DNA of 64,000 nt from Liolophura sinensis (GCF_032854445.1 NC_088296.1:20883853-20947852), one strand, 5' to 3'. Counted from the first letter of the stretch, positions 1 through 11,223 are shown. Translations and numbers: made by a program. Notes: generated by a model not told the origin, from the sequence alone.

Positions 1-483
1 CACAGTTCAATGTTGACGCGTACATATACACAAGAGTTGTGTCCCTTGTTTCAGCACCCTGTCTAAAGCGTTATTCACAATTGCGGTCAGTAGATTAATT
101 TGGGCTTCCACATTAAGTCGAAAGTTAATCAGTGAACAGTTGAAGAGTAGTGTGGCCTGTGGGTCATGTGGGCTTTTCTCCACCGGTTGTGTTTTGTGCC
201 AATCATATAAGAGAATCATGTAATAGGAGTACATTAAATAACAAACGTGACTGAATTTTTCCCGTTCTAAGGCAATCTATTTCCATGCACTATTTTGTAA
301 TTGTAAAACCACTTTACTACAGTTAATGACAGATATGTAGTGTCAGTTAACGCATATTTCTTTATCGACTGTTTAGTGCATAAGCGTCTAATATTGGCAG
401 GATTTTACTACCAAATCTAGTGTTTGAAATGTGACTGCTTTGAATTAACTCTCTGTTACCCATTTGATATAACCCGTTTTCTC

Positions 484-698
484 TTGCGGTCGCTATGAGT
501 TCCAATTCAGTTCCTCGCTTCCTCTCCAGCCTTACGTGGTAATATCTACCAACAACTTGCCGATGGCTGTAGTTTTCCCCAGAGCTTTGCCCGCTTTCCT
601 CGCACCATAATGCTGACCGTCGTCATAAAGTGAAATGTTCTTGAGTACGGCGTAAAATACCAATTAAATAAAAAAGCAGACAAATAAATAAATGAATA
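484..698 (+). mobile_element. SINE family 1, 5'-truncated
   Basis: Starts at the B-box region (GCGGTCGCTATGAGTTCC) and runs to the tail CTTGAGTACGGCGTAAAA plus AAATA repeats. Diverged copy. Confidence 0.8.
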
Positions 699-1122
699 AC
701 CTGTTTTGGACTTGCGTAACCCGCTCTTTGCAGCTCAGTTGAAAGAATGGTGCTACGCCCGTCTCACATTATTACTGCATTATAACTGAAGACGACCTGT
801 AACTCTACTAAGCTGAAATCTCGTCCAAGTCCTCAACAACAACATTATGAGCTAGCGTAAAATTCGGAAAGTTTAGAAATTAGAGCTAACCTAACAGCCA
901 ACCAGACTGGACACTCAGCATCACGGCATCGGCAAAACGTCCCGCAAACTCCTCACAGCGCATGTGAATCTCTCTACGATCGCTTGACAGTTCTTCCACC
1001 TTTAACAAACCATTTACAGAAATGTTAAACGCCGTAATCACATGAGCCTGGATGATGTTTATATAAATAAACTGATATCACTTATATTTTTATCAATGCC
1101 TGATATATATTTATTTCACAGT

Positions 1123-1190
1123 CGGGTCATACCAAAGACTTTATAAAGACAGGGAGGTTGTTATACCAAGGAAACATGACTGGTTTGTCC
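1123..1190 (+). mobile_element. SINE fragment (family 3)
   Basis: GTCGGGTCATACCAAAGACT and GGAAACATGACTGG match the head-body junction of the SINEs at 5911 and 34334. It runs into the (CATA)n tract. Confidence 0.55.
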
Positions 1191-1287
1191 TACATACATA
1201 CATACATACATACATACATACATACATACATACATACATACATACATACATACATACATACATACATACATACATACATACATACAT
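1191..1287. repeat. (CATA)n microsatellite
   Basis: About 24 uninterrupted tetranucleotide repeats. Confidence 0.98.
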
Positions 1288-1433
1288 GGAGTGTCTAGTG
1301 TCACGTATTTGGTGTCGCGATAATATCTTGGGTCAGTGTACTGGAACTGGACGAGGAGTCATGTCTGAGATAAATATACTGCAACACGGTAGAATTGTCA
1401 GGTCTGGTGTCAGTCTAATGGAACTGAATAGGC

Positions 1434-1650
1434 TGTTATGTTATGTTATGTTATGTTATGTTATGTTATGTTATGTTATGTTATGTTATGTTATGTTATG
1501 TTATGTTGTTATGTTATGTTATGTTATGTTATGTTATGTTATGCTATGCTATGCTATGCTATGCTATGCTATGCTATGCTATGCTATGCTATGTTATGTT
1601 ATGTTATGTTATGTTATGTTATGTTATGTTATGTTATGTCATGTCATGTA
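1434..1650. repeat. (TTATG)n / (CTATG)n pentanucleotide array
   Basis: About 42 pentanucleotides, with a central homogeneous block of CTATG (about 1541-1590) inside TTATG. One TTG interruption near 1507 shifts the register. Frames reading MLCYV are repeat artefacts. Confidence 0.97.
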
Positions 1651-1962
1651 TTCACTAATGCAGGGTGTTGCACGTGTCGGCATTGAATTGAAACTTTAGC
1701 AACGATAGATAGTCCTACTGTGGTACCAATGCTGTTACACGGAACGTTAGCTTGTAGACTGACATACACACATTTGTTTACTTCACAATTGACTTGACTT
1801 TTTAGAATTGAAGCAATTCGGAGGTAAGGAGATATTGTATACACCTTCTATCAATCTAACAAAAAACCTCCCCATAACGTTTGGTAGAGTTGCTCGTTTG
1901 CGGTACACATGCGTCATTTCAGGTGCATTACAGCGTTGTGGCTGCTCTAATATTAAAAAAGA

Positions 1963-2127
1963 CTGGTTTCCTTCCCGGTCGTACGTGGGTGGGTCTGCCA
2001 GCAACCTGCTAATAGTCGTGGGTTTCCCCCGGGCTCTGCCCGCTTTCCTCACACCTTAATGCTGGCCGCCGTCGTATAATTTAACTATTCTTGAGTACGT
2101 CGTAAAACACTAATCAAATAAATGAAT
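1963..2127 (+). mobile_element. SINE family 1, body and tail
   Basis: Contains GTACGTGGGTGGGTCTGCCA, GGGCTCTGCCCG, ATGCTGGCCGCCGTCGTATA and the tail ATTCTTGAGTACGTCGTAAA. The tRNA head is missing. Confidence 0.85.
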
Positions 2128-2252
2128 ATTAAACAGGTTACGCCCGAGAATTTAGGCCAAAAAGCCAAATTCCCCAATCAAATCAGATTTTCTGTAAGTT
2201 TCAACCTCGTTCATGTATCTCTGCAATTTACATTGTTAAATTATTTTTAAGG

Positions 2253-2430
2253 CCCTTCCTCTCCGGTCTTAAGTGGGAAGATGGATGGTGGTGGGTTCCT
2301 CGCCCCCTCCCCCACCCCACCCCCGGAGCTCTGCCCGGTTCCCTTCCATCATAATGCTCGCCGCCGTGGTATAAGTAAAACGTTTCCTCTCCGGCATAAA
2401 GCAGAAATAAAAAAAAATAAGTAAATAAAT
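2253..2430 (+). mobile_element. SINE family 1, diverged body with C-rich insert
   Basis: CCCTTCCTCTCCGGTCTTA, GGAGCTCTGCCCGGTT and ATAATGCTCGCCGCC match the family body. A C-rich expansion lies at about 2305-2326 and the end is AAATA-rich. Confidence 0.75.
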
Positions 2431-4583
2431 ACTAAGGCCTGCTTTTGCTTTGCCATAGTAACGTTTTCGGAATGGAACAAAAGTAAACTTAGAAAATGTT
2501 TAATTTTATATGTTATAAATGCTGCATGAGAATTTCAAGTAAATAGAACTGGTTATGGACATTTTCGAGATTTTAAGAGATGAAGAAATTAATTATCCAC
2601 GTGAGAAATTAATATATGTCCTACAGCTAGGAAAACCGTATAAATATTAAAATGTACATGTCAATTTTTTTAAAGTTTAACCAGGCTGCACCGCAGGTTT
2701 TTGGCAAGAAATTCACATTCGTTAAGTCAATATTTTTGCCTTGTCCAAGTATATAGTTCAAATATTACTTTCCAGGTAATATCAGACTCCTGCTGTACCA
2801 TTTATAGTGTTGAAATTATTATTAAGTTTTATGATGCGACGCGCTTTACAACTTTAGAGAGGCTGACGCTTTGTTTAAGGTAGTTATTTGGGCTTTTCTA
2901 AAATAATGACAAAAATCTGAGTGTGTTTGCGCTGACAGCTTTTGTCTTCCACAATTCTCCGGTATCGCCTCTTTCAGGATTGAATGTAGCATTTGTGTCT
3001 AAACATTGCTGCAGACGGCTGTAACACTATCACAACTTATGCTAGGCCATGCATTAGTGGTAGTACTTAGTGAAAATTAACAGTCAGGGCCCAGACTCCG
3101 AACTGCATCAACATTAGTCTGTCTTTACATGTACCATAAACCGAGGTCATAGATGAACAGTGTGGACCGAACAACTCAAGTTCCTGTGTAAACTCTGTTG
3201 AAGCCACCGTTGCTGAAAACCAGTTATGAGTAGTAAAGGATTATTTCTGGATCAGCAAACAGGCGGAATCTTTTTATGTTTGCTGAAACGCGAGAAGGTA
3301 TGAATAGGAGAATAGGCAGAGTTTGCCACAACATAAAAAGAGTTTGCTAAGCGGGCGTACATTAGTTATGTGTGATTTTAACAAGCTAAGCGACCCAGAA
3401 CATGCAAGAACTGTACTGTTATGCTAACAAAGCTTTCGTGTGATATACTTCGTTCAAGATAGCAGCCCTAGGCCAAAAGGATGGATATATTTGATTCTGG
3501 TGCACAGCAGAATGACTCGGGTACATTTCACAAATACGATCGCTGTGAGTTCAGCTAATGGCTGCTTCCTCGCCGGTCAAACGTGGGTATCTCGTGTGTT
3601 CTCTCGTACTCTTATTGGCATCAAGTTCAAATCAAAGAAAATACCCGTGTATTTCTTTACATTTGTTTTTTATACATTTGATCTAAAGTAGCTGTGGAAC
3701 ATATTGTTGCTATCACGAAAAGGGTTGTCACAACATCCACGTTCTGAAATATTAAGCAATAACCATTCAAAAGGTACACAAGGTAAGCGAATTCAACCAG
3801 ATGTCTACATATTTAAAAGCAAATAAGCAACAAGAGAAAAATTATTTCCACTTTGATAACAAAAGGTTCTGATATATTTGCAAGAAAACCAGACATAAGT
3901 ACCTGTAACTTTAGCTTATGGCAATGCAGATCATGCATTTGGTTCTAGACTGTAAAACCAACTGCATCCAATATTCTGTTCCTATATGGAGTGTTTCAGG
4001 AACGTCACGTACTCGTAGAATGACATGTTTACTACATTTTATGTATGTAGTTTTTGTCAGAAATACATTGCTGCGGTGCTGTACCATGTCATATTGCCAA
4101 CATTTGCAAATTTTATCTCTAGTTTCACTTCAGTACGTACTTGTACCTGAGTTGGTGAACGTCAAACAAACCTAGATTCGAAGAGGGCTGGCCTAAAACA
4201 TCTCAAAAGGGGGCTTTCTTCACATATTATCCGTGTATGAAAAAACGTCACATTAGATACACAGTCGCCACCTTTATTGACATCTGATTGTGTAGAAATT
4301 GTAGGGTGTCGACGACGAACATTTTATGTTTAAACACATACTCTCATTATAGCCTTCACAACCGTTAACTTACATGTATTAACGATTTCCTCGATATCTC
4401 GAATAAACTATAGGTAAAAAAGTAAATTATTTTTAAAGCGATCCCTCGTAGAGATTAGTCCTGTCCAGCCCTAAGTGAGAAGTGAGACAACATCGTGGAA
4501 CCACCTTGGGCTGTTTTCCCTTCCACATTAAGCGCCTGTGTGTATTTTTCTGGGACTCCTTTTCGCCAAAGGAAGCGAAAAAC
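2431..4583. other. Region with no gene seen
   Basis: AT-rich sequence upstream of LPMO gene 1. Only a SINE family 1 scrap at 3537-3589 (CGATCGCTGTGAGTTCAGC, GCCGGTCAAACGTGGG) is recognisable. Open frames here are short and unlike any protein I know. The promoter of gene 1 must lie in the distal part, but I see no convincing TATA box. Confidence 0.6.
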
Positions 4584-7500
4584 ATGGAAGTTACACACGC
4601 TTTGTTTCTGTCTGTTCTTGTGTTCTTCGTGGACAGCGTTACCGGAAATGGCTACATGATAGACCCTCCGGCGCGTGCCTCCATGTGGAGATTGGGATAC
4701 GATACACCAATAAATTACGATGATATGAACATCAATTGTGGAGGGATATATGTAAGTATCATAATAAAATTATCTGAGACTGTAACATTTCATAGTTTTA
4801 CTGAATTTGAAAATCAAACATAATCAATGATTAAAGGCAACGGTAGAAAAAATGTACAACCAACCACTCTCCAATGGTATAGATTGACGACACATGAAAT
4901 ATAGCCACACAAACCCAACCTAGCGGTATAAAGTCAGGCACATTACTACCCACAGTCTGTGGGAAATTTGTTTCAGCCCTTCAAAGGTGAGGTATGCTGT
5001 GGCTACAGCAGTTAAATGGTAAGCAGTTCTCTTGGGATATAAATTCTGAGTAGGGTCATACTTAGGCGACAAATTGCATAGAGAGTAAAATAAAACTAGA
5101 ACAGACCTCGTGGCTCAGTTGGTTAGCGCGCTAGCGCAGGGTACCGACCCAGGAAGCCATCACCAATGCGGTCGCTGTGAGTTCAAGTCCAGCTCATGCT
5201 AGCTTCCTCTCCGGCCGTACGTGGGAAGGTCTGACAGCAACCTGCGGATGGTCGTGGGTTTCCTCCGGGCTGTGCCCGGTTTCCACCCACCATAATGCTG
5301 GCCGCCGTCGTATAAGTGAAATATTCTTGAGTACGGCGTTAAACACCAATCAAATAAATAAATAAATAAATAAACATTGTGATAGATTGCACGTGGTTAA
5401 TGAAAAACGGCTTCTTATTAATCACCATTGTTCTAAAATGTAAAGGAACGAACCTCCGGTATGTTTAGTCCATCAGCTTAGTCCATCAGCAGAAGCCTGG
5501 TTTATGCAGGAATACAATATGATGAAAGCTGTACAGCACAAAGAGTGAAACCAGAGCAGACCCGACAGAGTGATAGCAGGCAAATCTTCACCTGTAAAAG
5601 GTGAAATACGTTCTCTGGTCAGTTTAACTAATATATCGCGAGACAATTACAAAATAAGCAGTTGTTGTCACCTCAGGTATACTTTATTTATTTAACTGAT
5701 TGGTGTTTTACACCCTACCCAAGAACATTTCACTTATGCGACAGGGGCCATCATCACGGTGGGACGAAAACCAGGCAGAGCCCGGGAGAAACCCAAGCTC
5801 ATCCACAGGTTGTTCTCAGACCTTCCCACGTATGACAGGAGAGAAAGCCAGCATGAGTTGGACTTGACCTCACAGCGACCGCATTGGTGAGTGCATTCTG
5901 GGTCATTGCGACCGTTTGGGATGCCTAATGGTCGCAGTGTCCGCCTCGAAGTCGAGAGACCTCGAATCAAACCCGGGCGGATCATACCAAAGACTTTAAA
6001 ACTGGTACTTTTTGCTACTTGGCTTCGCGCTCAATACTAAGAGATTAGTAGAGCAAGGAAACGGGACTGTTTGGCCCGGTGTCACTATACTGTGACCGCG
6101 TGGGGTTTCATGCCTGGCGTCTTCGGCATGATACTTCCGTGGCGGCAGCACTTTAGCGGCAGCAATTTGGCGCCATGGACTCGCTCTGTCACAAGAAAAC
6201 GGCGTAAAATATAAAGTCTTAACTATTGTGCGCCATTAGTTTTGTATTAGGCCAAGGCTGCCATAAAGATTTAAGTCTGGCCTGATTTTTAATTCAACCG
6301 GCCTCTGGTGAATGAACATAACTTAAGGAGACACCGTCGTGATATGACCTAAATAGTCAACGTAGTCAACCACTATCTGTCAGTTAAAGCCGACGGTAAA
6401 AAGCCAGGAAACACGTCCGCTTATTGCAAGGTCATGCATCCCTATGTTAATTTCATCAGAAATACAAAGTATATTTCCGATGACGTAATCTGAAAAAATT
6501 TATCTGTTAATTCAGGGTTTGGGTGACTTTGTTTAGGGGACAGCCTGCCATTTCCGAATATTCTCTACACTTCACGGAAAATATGAATAAAATACTGGGG
6601 TAATTATGAAATATAAAACATGTCTCTAAAAGTTAACATCTTTTTGATTCTTCATTTTCCATAAACCGGACTAATGTATCCTTAAAAACTTTGCATATGA
6701 AACTTTGTGTAGTAATAATGCGTTTGAAATGTTCTTATTTTCCCCACAGAAACACTGGGTTCAGAACAAGGGTATTTGTGGTGTCTGCGGCGACCCAATC
6801 GATGGCGAACGACGTCACGAAGCCGGTGGAGTGTACGCGACAGGGGTGATAACTCGTACCTACAAACAAGGGGGAGCAATTCCGATACGCGTGAATCTTA
6901 CTTCCTCTCACGGAGGATGGTTCGAGTTCAGAATTTGTCCCAACAACGACGTCACAAAAGCAGTGACCCACGAATGTCTCGAGATGCATCTTCTTCGAAT
7001 GGTTAACGAGCCGGATAAATCCCGATTTACCGATGTGCCGATGGGAGGGCTATCTAACCCTGCCTCAATTCTGATGGAATATCAGCTCCCGGCCGACTTG
7101 CAGTGTAGTCATTGCGTCCTGCAGTGGGTGTACAATACCGGTAAGTGGGTAGAAAAAATGATATGATTTCTTTAGTTGCCATCTTTGAAAGTCTAAACTG
7201 ATACGGATCCATCGTCTGTCTCTTTTAACTTATCGCTTATATAACCAGCTTCCTGTAAAATTAGTCACAATAGCTTTTCGATCTGCCTTTCGTTAGTGGC
7301 ACGTAACATCACAAGCTCTACAAGTGACGTTTTTTGCCTCGGGTGACGTCATAATTATTCATAATACAAGTTTGAATTCGTGGACAGTATTTTGTTTTAC
7401 AACAACTTTGCCAGCATGCGGTTCAAACATACTCCAAGCAGTAATGCAGTCCATGCTACTGTTTGCGAACAGGCTACACTGTTTTCTTTATGACCGACTT

Positions 7501-8714
7501 CCCGAACATCCAACTTTCAGGACATACTGCCAGGAGATCATATACTTAAACAGATGAAATAAATTCCATTTTCTAAGATTCTAATACACTGTGTGAAGAA
7601 GTTCTCATGTAAAAGATGTACACATTCACTCTAGTGCTGTGATTTCTTTTAATATTTGCGTAACTCTGTCTATTTTTAGCCGTCGTCAGCCGTATATGGG
7701 AAGGTCTGTCAGCAAACTGCAGATGATCGTGGGTTGCTGATCTGCCCGGTTTCCACCCACCATAATGCTGGCCGCCGTCGTATAAGTGAAATATTCTTGG
7801 GTACAGCGTAAAACACCAATCAAACAAATAAATAAATAAATTTAAACATCTTTTCTAACTGTAGGAAATGCTGGCCGCTGTCGTATAAGTGAAATATTCT
7901 TGAGTACGGCGTTAAACACCAATCAGATAAAGAAATAAATAACGGTAAGAATACCGACTTAATCTGTTTTTTTTTTCTTTTAGGAAAAGATTGGGGATGT
8001 GATAAACAAGGGACATGCGCGATGGGACTGGGTAACCAAGAACAGTTCATTGGCTGCTCTGACATTGCCATTACTGTCAATGGAGCAGCACCTATTACCG
8101 TCTCATCCACCGTCTCATCCACGACAAAATCCACTGCCAAACCGCCACCCACTGTGACCAATGCATCAACAACGGCTAGCACCAGGTCAACTGCATCATC
8201 CAGTGTCTCCACGACGACCGTCAAACCGCCACGCACTGTGACCAATGCATCAACAACGGCTAGCACCAGGTCAACTGCATCATCCAGTGTCTCTACGACG
8301 ACCGTCAAACCGCCACCCACTGTGACCAATGCATCAACAACGGCTAGCACCAGGTCAACTGCATCATCCAGGGTCTCCACGACGACCGTCAAACCGCCGC
8401 CACCTGTGACCAATGGATCAACAACGGTTAGCACCAGGTCAACTGCATCATCCAGAGTCTCCACGACGACCGTCAAACCGCCGCCACCTGTTCCGGTTAC
8501 ACCTTATCCTATAACTAGTACTCCATCAGGACCGCCCGTCGCAAGAAACGAGTGTCAGGCTAAGGGCGTTTTGAATGGGGTCTACGACGAATTCTGTCGC
8601 AATATGTGCTTTACTAAAGCGAATTGCCCAGAAGCATTTTGTAACGAAAAATGCCACCAGAGAGCTATGCAGCTAGACAGATGTAATAGTGATAGCTGCC
8701 CTCCTGGACGGTGA
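4584..8714 (+). CDS. AA15-type lytic polysaccharide monooxygenase, gene 1 (N-terminal His replaced by Asn)
   Basis: Secreted copper-monooxygenase fold that in active relatives cleaves chitin or cellulose oxidatively. Exons 4584-4751, 6750-7140 and 7984-8714 join to 429 aa, with introns in phases 0 and 1. Residues 1-21 are a signal peptide. The catalytic domain (22-~216) has GYMIDPPARASMW, NCGG, CGVCGD (66-71), a sequon NLT followed by H110, the second brace histidine (mature residue 89), WGCD (190-193) and NQEQFIGCSDI. A Ser/Thr/Pro linker with four 84-bp repeats follows, then a cysteine-rich module (376-429). Oddity: mature residue 1 is Asn (AAT) where the family and the two neighbours have His, so normal copper binding is doubtful. 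An in-frame ATG at 4482 exists, but 4584 is chosen because the hydrophobic signal starts there. It has the same exon plan as the genes at 15156 and 24520. The family call is sure; activity is not. Confidence 0.9.
5104..5374 (+). mobile_element. SINE family 1, full-length reference copy
   Basis: tRNA-derived head with A box (TGGCTCAGTTGGTTAGCGCG) and B box (GTGAGTTCAAGTCC), a GC-rich body (GGGCTGTGCCCGG, ATGCTGGCCGCCGTCG) and the tail CTTGAGTACGGCGTTAAACA followed by (AAATA)n. It lies in intron 1 of LPMO gene 1. Confidence 0.93.
5525..5640 (+). repeat. Dispersed repeat C, 5' part
   Basis: GTACAGCACAAAGAGTGAAA, GACAGAGTGATAGC and AGGTGAAATACG match the copies at 25005 and 31360. No family name known to me. 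Confidence 0.65.
5683..5909 (-). mobile_element. SINE family 1, reverse orientation
   Basis: Reads TTTATTTA, GATTGGTGTTTTACACC, AGCCCGGGAGAAACCC, CTCACAGCGACCGCATTGG: the reverse complement of the reference copy, lacking the outer tRNA head. It abuts a family 3 SINE at 5911. Confidence 0.9.
5911..6215 (+). mobile_element. SINE family 3, tRNA-derived
   Basis: tRNA-like head with B box ACCTCGAATCAAACC, then GGATCATACCAAAGACTTTA, a body with GGCCCGGTGTCACTATA and GGCGTCTTCGGCATGATA, and CGGCAGCACTTTAGCGGC. It shares its plan with 34334-34661. Located in intron 1 of LPMO gene 1. Confidence 0.8.
7688..7842 (+). mobile_element. SINE family 1, 5'-truncated
   Basis: AGCCGTATATGGGAAGGTC through ATGCTGGCCGCCGTCG to GCGTAAAACACCAATC and AAATA repeats, in intron 2 of LPMO gene 1. 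Confidence 0.88.
7867..7940 (+). mobile_element. SINE family 1, tail only
   Basis: ATGCTGGCCGCTGTCG to GAGTACGGCGTTAAACACC, in direct repeat with and 25 bp downstream of the previous copy, 43 bp before the exon 3 acceptor. Confidence 0.88.
8141..8476 (+). repeat. Four 84-bp tandem repeats encoding the gene 1 linker
   Basis: Four head-to-tail 84-bp units start at 8141, 8225, 8309 and 8393. Each encodes 28 residues of the type PPPTVTNASTTAS...STTTVK. Units differ at only a few bases, which suggests recent expansion. The linker is rich in Thr and Ser, so mucin-type O-glycosylation is likely (inference). Confidence 0.95.
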
Positions 8715-8938
8715 AAACAGCTTCTTGTAAATACAGCAAGCCCGAATACCATTTAAACTCAAACAAAGATATCAGAATCCGGCTGAAAACAATCTTCTGT
8801 AAAATATAAGTCTATTTATAATGAGCAGTAAACAATATACATCCGCTTTACTGTTAAAGCAGCAAATATTCTGATTGTCTAGAAGACCTAGCTGATTTCC
8901 CAGGAATGTCTTTAACCGAAAATTATTTCTTTGGTTGG

Positions 8939-8944
8939 AATAAA
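8939..8944 (+). promoter_or_regulatory. Possible polyadenylation signal of LPMO gene 1
   Basis: A canonical AATAAA lies about 225 bases after the stop codon of gene 1. In AT-rich DNA this can occur by chance. Confidence 0.4.
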
Positions 8945-9091
8945 CAATAACGAATAATCTATGCTGTACAAAACCAAAATACACTATTATGTGCTGAAAG
9001 ATAAAGTTTTTTTTATCTAATTATCAACGATGGGTAAATATAATCTCAGCGTATTATCGCTACGGCTTTTCTCCTTCAGTGAGTGTAGAAT

Positions 9092-9365
9092 CTCTCTCTA
9101 TGAAATAATATAATCTATTAAATCTCTATCTTTGAAATAATTAAATCTATTAAATCTTTATCTATGAAATAATTAAATCTATATCTATGAAGTAATTTAA
9201 TCTATTAAATCTCTATCTATAAAATAATTTAATCTATTAAATCTCTATCTATAAAATAATTTAATCTATTAAATCTCTATCTATAAAATGATTTAATGTA
9301 TTAAATCTATGTCTATAAATTAATCTAGTCTATTAAATCTATATCTATAAAATGATTTAATCTAA
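9092..9365. repeat. AT-rich minisatellite, ~32-bp unit
   Basis: About eight degenerate copies built from AATCTATTAAATCTCTATCT and ATAAAATAATTT, just downstream of LPMO gene 1. Confidence 0.9.
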
Positions 9366-9477
9366 AGCAATATCTAAACAGCACAATAATTACAACACAC
9401 TCATTCTTGTGGAACCTTCTGCAACATCTGCTTTAACCCAGAGATTTATATTATTTATCTACCAGTAGAGTTACTTA

Positions 9478-9692
9478 AGCATTGTTAAGCATTGTTAAAC
9501 ACTTATGCTTTGCGACTATTCATCTTTTAAGCGCTTATGTCTTGTGACTAAACAACTTCTAAACGCTTATGTCTTGTGACTAAACATCTTTTAAGCACTT
9601 GTGTCTTGTGACTAAACATCTTTTAAGCACTTATGTCTTGTGGTTATACACCTTGAAACACTTATGTCTTGGGACTAAACATCTTTTAAACA
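9478..9692. repeat. Minisatellite, ~32-bp unit (CACTTATGTCTTGTGACTAA...)
   Basis: Six copies of a unit with CTTATGTCTTGTGACTAAAC and ATCTTTTAAG. The sequence is unrelated to the neighbouring 32-bp array, but the period is the same. Confidence 0.9.
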
Positions 9693-9965
9693 GAAATTGT
9701 CTAAAATAACTCATTTGTGTATGCTTTAATAATATCTGTGAATAAATCACCTCGCCTATACGAGATTTTGTCTGCTGTTTTGTGCACATGTAAACATCAT
9801 AGTTACAGGCAAAGAAAACACTAAACTGACGAACATAATATATGAAAGACCATTAAACACTGTCTAGGAAAAAAGTTTAATTTAAACGGAAAGTGAGACC
9901 GTATGTTTCCTTATTCGACCCTGAGTAACCATGTATCTATCACTTTCACTTTTGAAACAAACATA

Positions 9966-10300
9966 GAGCGTCCGCTTCGGGACCGGTAGATCCAGGATCA
10001 ATCCAGGATCGAGTCACACCTAAGACTTTAAAAGAGGAAGTTGTAACCTACTCGCTTGGCGTTCAGCATGAAGGGGATAGTGCAACGACTGGTTGACCCG
10101 TATCAGTATAATGACTCAGGCGGGGCGGCTTACTTGACTTCGGTAAGTCGTCTCAGTGAAGCAGCACTAAATAAAAGAGCGGTGGAAATCCGTCCTGCAA
10201 CAAGGAGGCACATTACACGTACATGCGCCCTAATGATTCCTTCGTCGTCATATGACTGAAAAATTGTTGAGTACGTTAAACCCCAAGCACTCACTCACTT
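9966..10300 (+). mobile_element. SINE family 2, full-length copy
   Basis: tRNA-like head (GAGCGTCCGCTTCGGGACC; B-box-like GGATCGAGTCACACC), body GGCGTTCAGCATGAAGGGGA, TTGACCCGTATCAGTATAAT, GTCTCAGTGAAGCAGCACTA, GTCGTCATATGACTG, and tail TTGTTGAGTACGTTAAACCC with (ACTC)n. Other copies are at 15966, 18680, 35722 and 39521. Confidence 0.88.
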
Positions 10301-10518
10301 GAAACAAACATTTAAGTACGAGTCTTGATTTTTTTCTTTTTTTTTTAATTATCCCTTTGAGCATCTTCAAAATGAATGAATACACCCTATATCCGGTATT
10401 AATGAACATTGGTTTCATCAAATGATGCCGAGTAAATCGGTTCCTCCAAGCCAGCCATGTGAACAATTCTTGAGAATCTGGTGGATATACCGTAATCACA
10501 AATCCTTTTCACAGATCG

Positions 10519-10616
10519 AGGCCACCGGGGCTCAGTTGGTTAGCGCGCTAGCGCGGCGAAGTGACCCAAGAGCCTTTCACCAATGAGATAGCTGTGTTCA
10601 ATTCCAGTTTATGCTT
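10519..10616 (+). mobile_element. SINE family 1, tRNA-like head only
   Basis: GGGGCTCAGTTGGTTAGCGC (A box) to CACCAATGAGATAGCTGTG and a decayed B box. The body is absent. Confidence 0.8.
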
Positions 10617-10942
10617 TTGTTAGCTTGAAATAGTTTATCCAAATGTCCATTTGGTGATTGCATTTATAGCCCTAAATGTAGCTACATTTTAATTGCTGAA
10701 ATCTAGTAATCTATTAATCCTGATTTGTCAAAAGACGAAAAGCTGATGTTACCTCACTGGTTTTAATACGGTGAAAAAAGGCCGCCACAGAATAGTTTCA
10801 AATCCGTTTGTCTAGATTAAAAAATATTCTAAAAATATATCAAACTATTTTCATGCACATTGTTTATTTTCTCTTTTATCTGACGTATTTCATGCTAGTG
10901 ATATCTTTGCCCTTAAACGAACTTGATGAAAAAGTTATTTTA

Positions 10943-11203
10943 CTTATTTATTTGATCGGTGTTTTAGGCCGTACTCAAGAATATTATACTTATACGACTT
11001 TGGCAGCCTTATGGTGGGTGGAAACCGGGCAGAGCCCGGGAGATACCCACTACCATCCGCAGGTTGCTGACAGACCTTCCCTCGTACGGCCGGAGAAGTA
11101 GCCAGCATGAGCTGGACTTGAACTCACAGCGACCGCATTGGTGAGAGGACCCTGGGTCATTACGCTGCGCTAACGCGCTAACCAACTGATCCACGGAGGC
11201 CCC
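10943..11203 (-). mobile_element. SINE family 1, full length, reverse orientation
   Basis: Complete reverse-complement copy from the TTATTTATTTGATCGGTG tail to the tRNA head (CTAACGCGCTAACCAACTGA, CCACGGAGGC). Confidence 0.92.
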
Positions 11204-11223
11204 CATGAAAAAATTAAACAACA

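Noticed and set aside
1286-1699. Frames encoding MLCYV repeats
   Set aside because: Produced by the TTATG pentanucleotide array.
4482-4583. Upstream in-frame ATG as the start of LPMO gene 1
   Set aside because: It would place 34 polar residues before the hydrophobic signal; 4584 gives a typical signal peptide ending just before the mature domain.
5104-5176. tRNA gene
   Set aside because: A and B boxes are present but the cloverleaf is not, and the sequence continues into a SINE body repeated throughout the window.
7820-8476. 218-codon antisense open frame rich in Val/Asp over LPMO gene 1 exon 3
   Set aside because: Mirror of the Thr-rich 84-bp repeats (ACG/GTC codons); no independent support.
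10056-10259. 67-codon frame repeated at 9.9-10.3, 15.9-16.1 and 39.5-39.8 kb as a gene family
   Set aside because: Each lies inside SINE family 2 and is a translation of its body.
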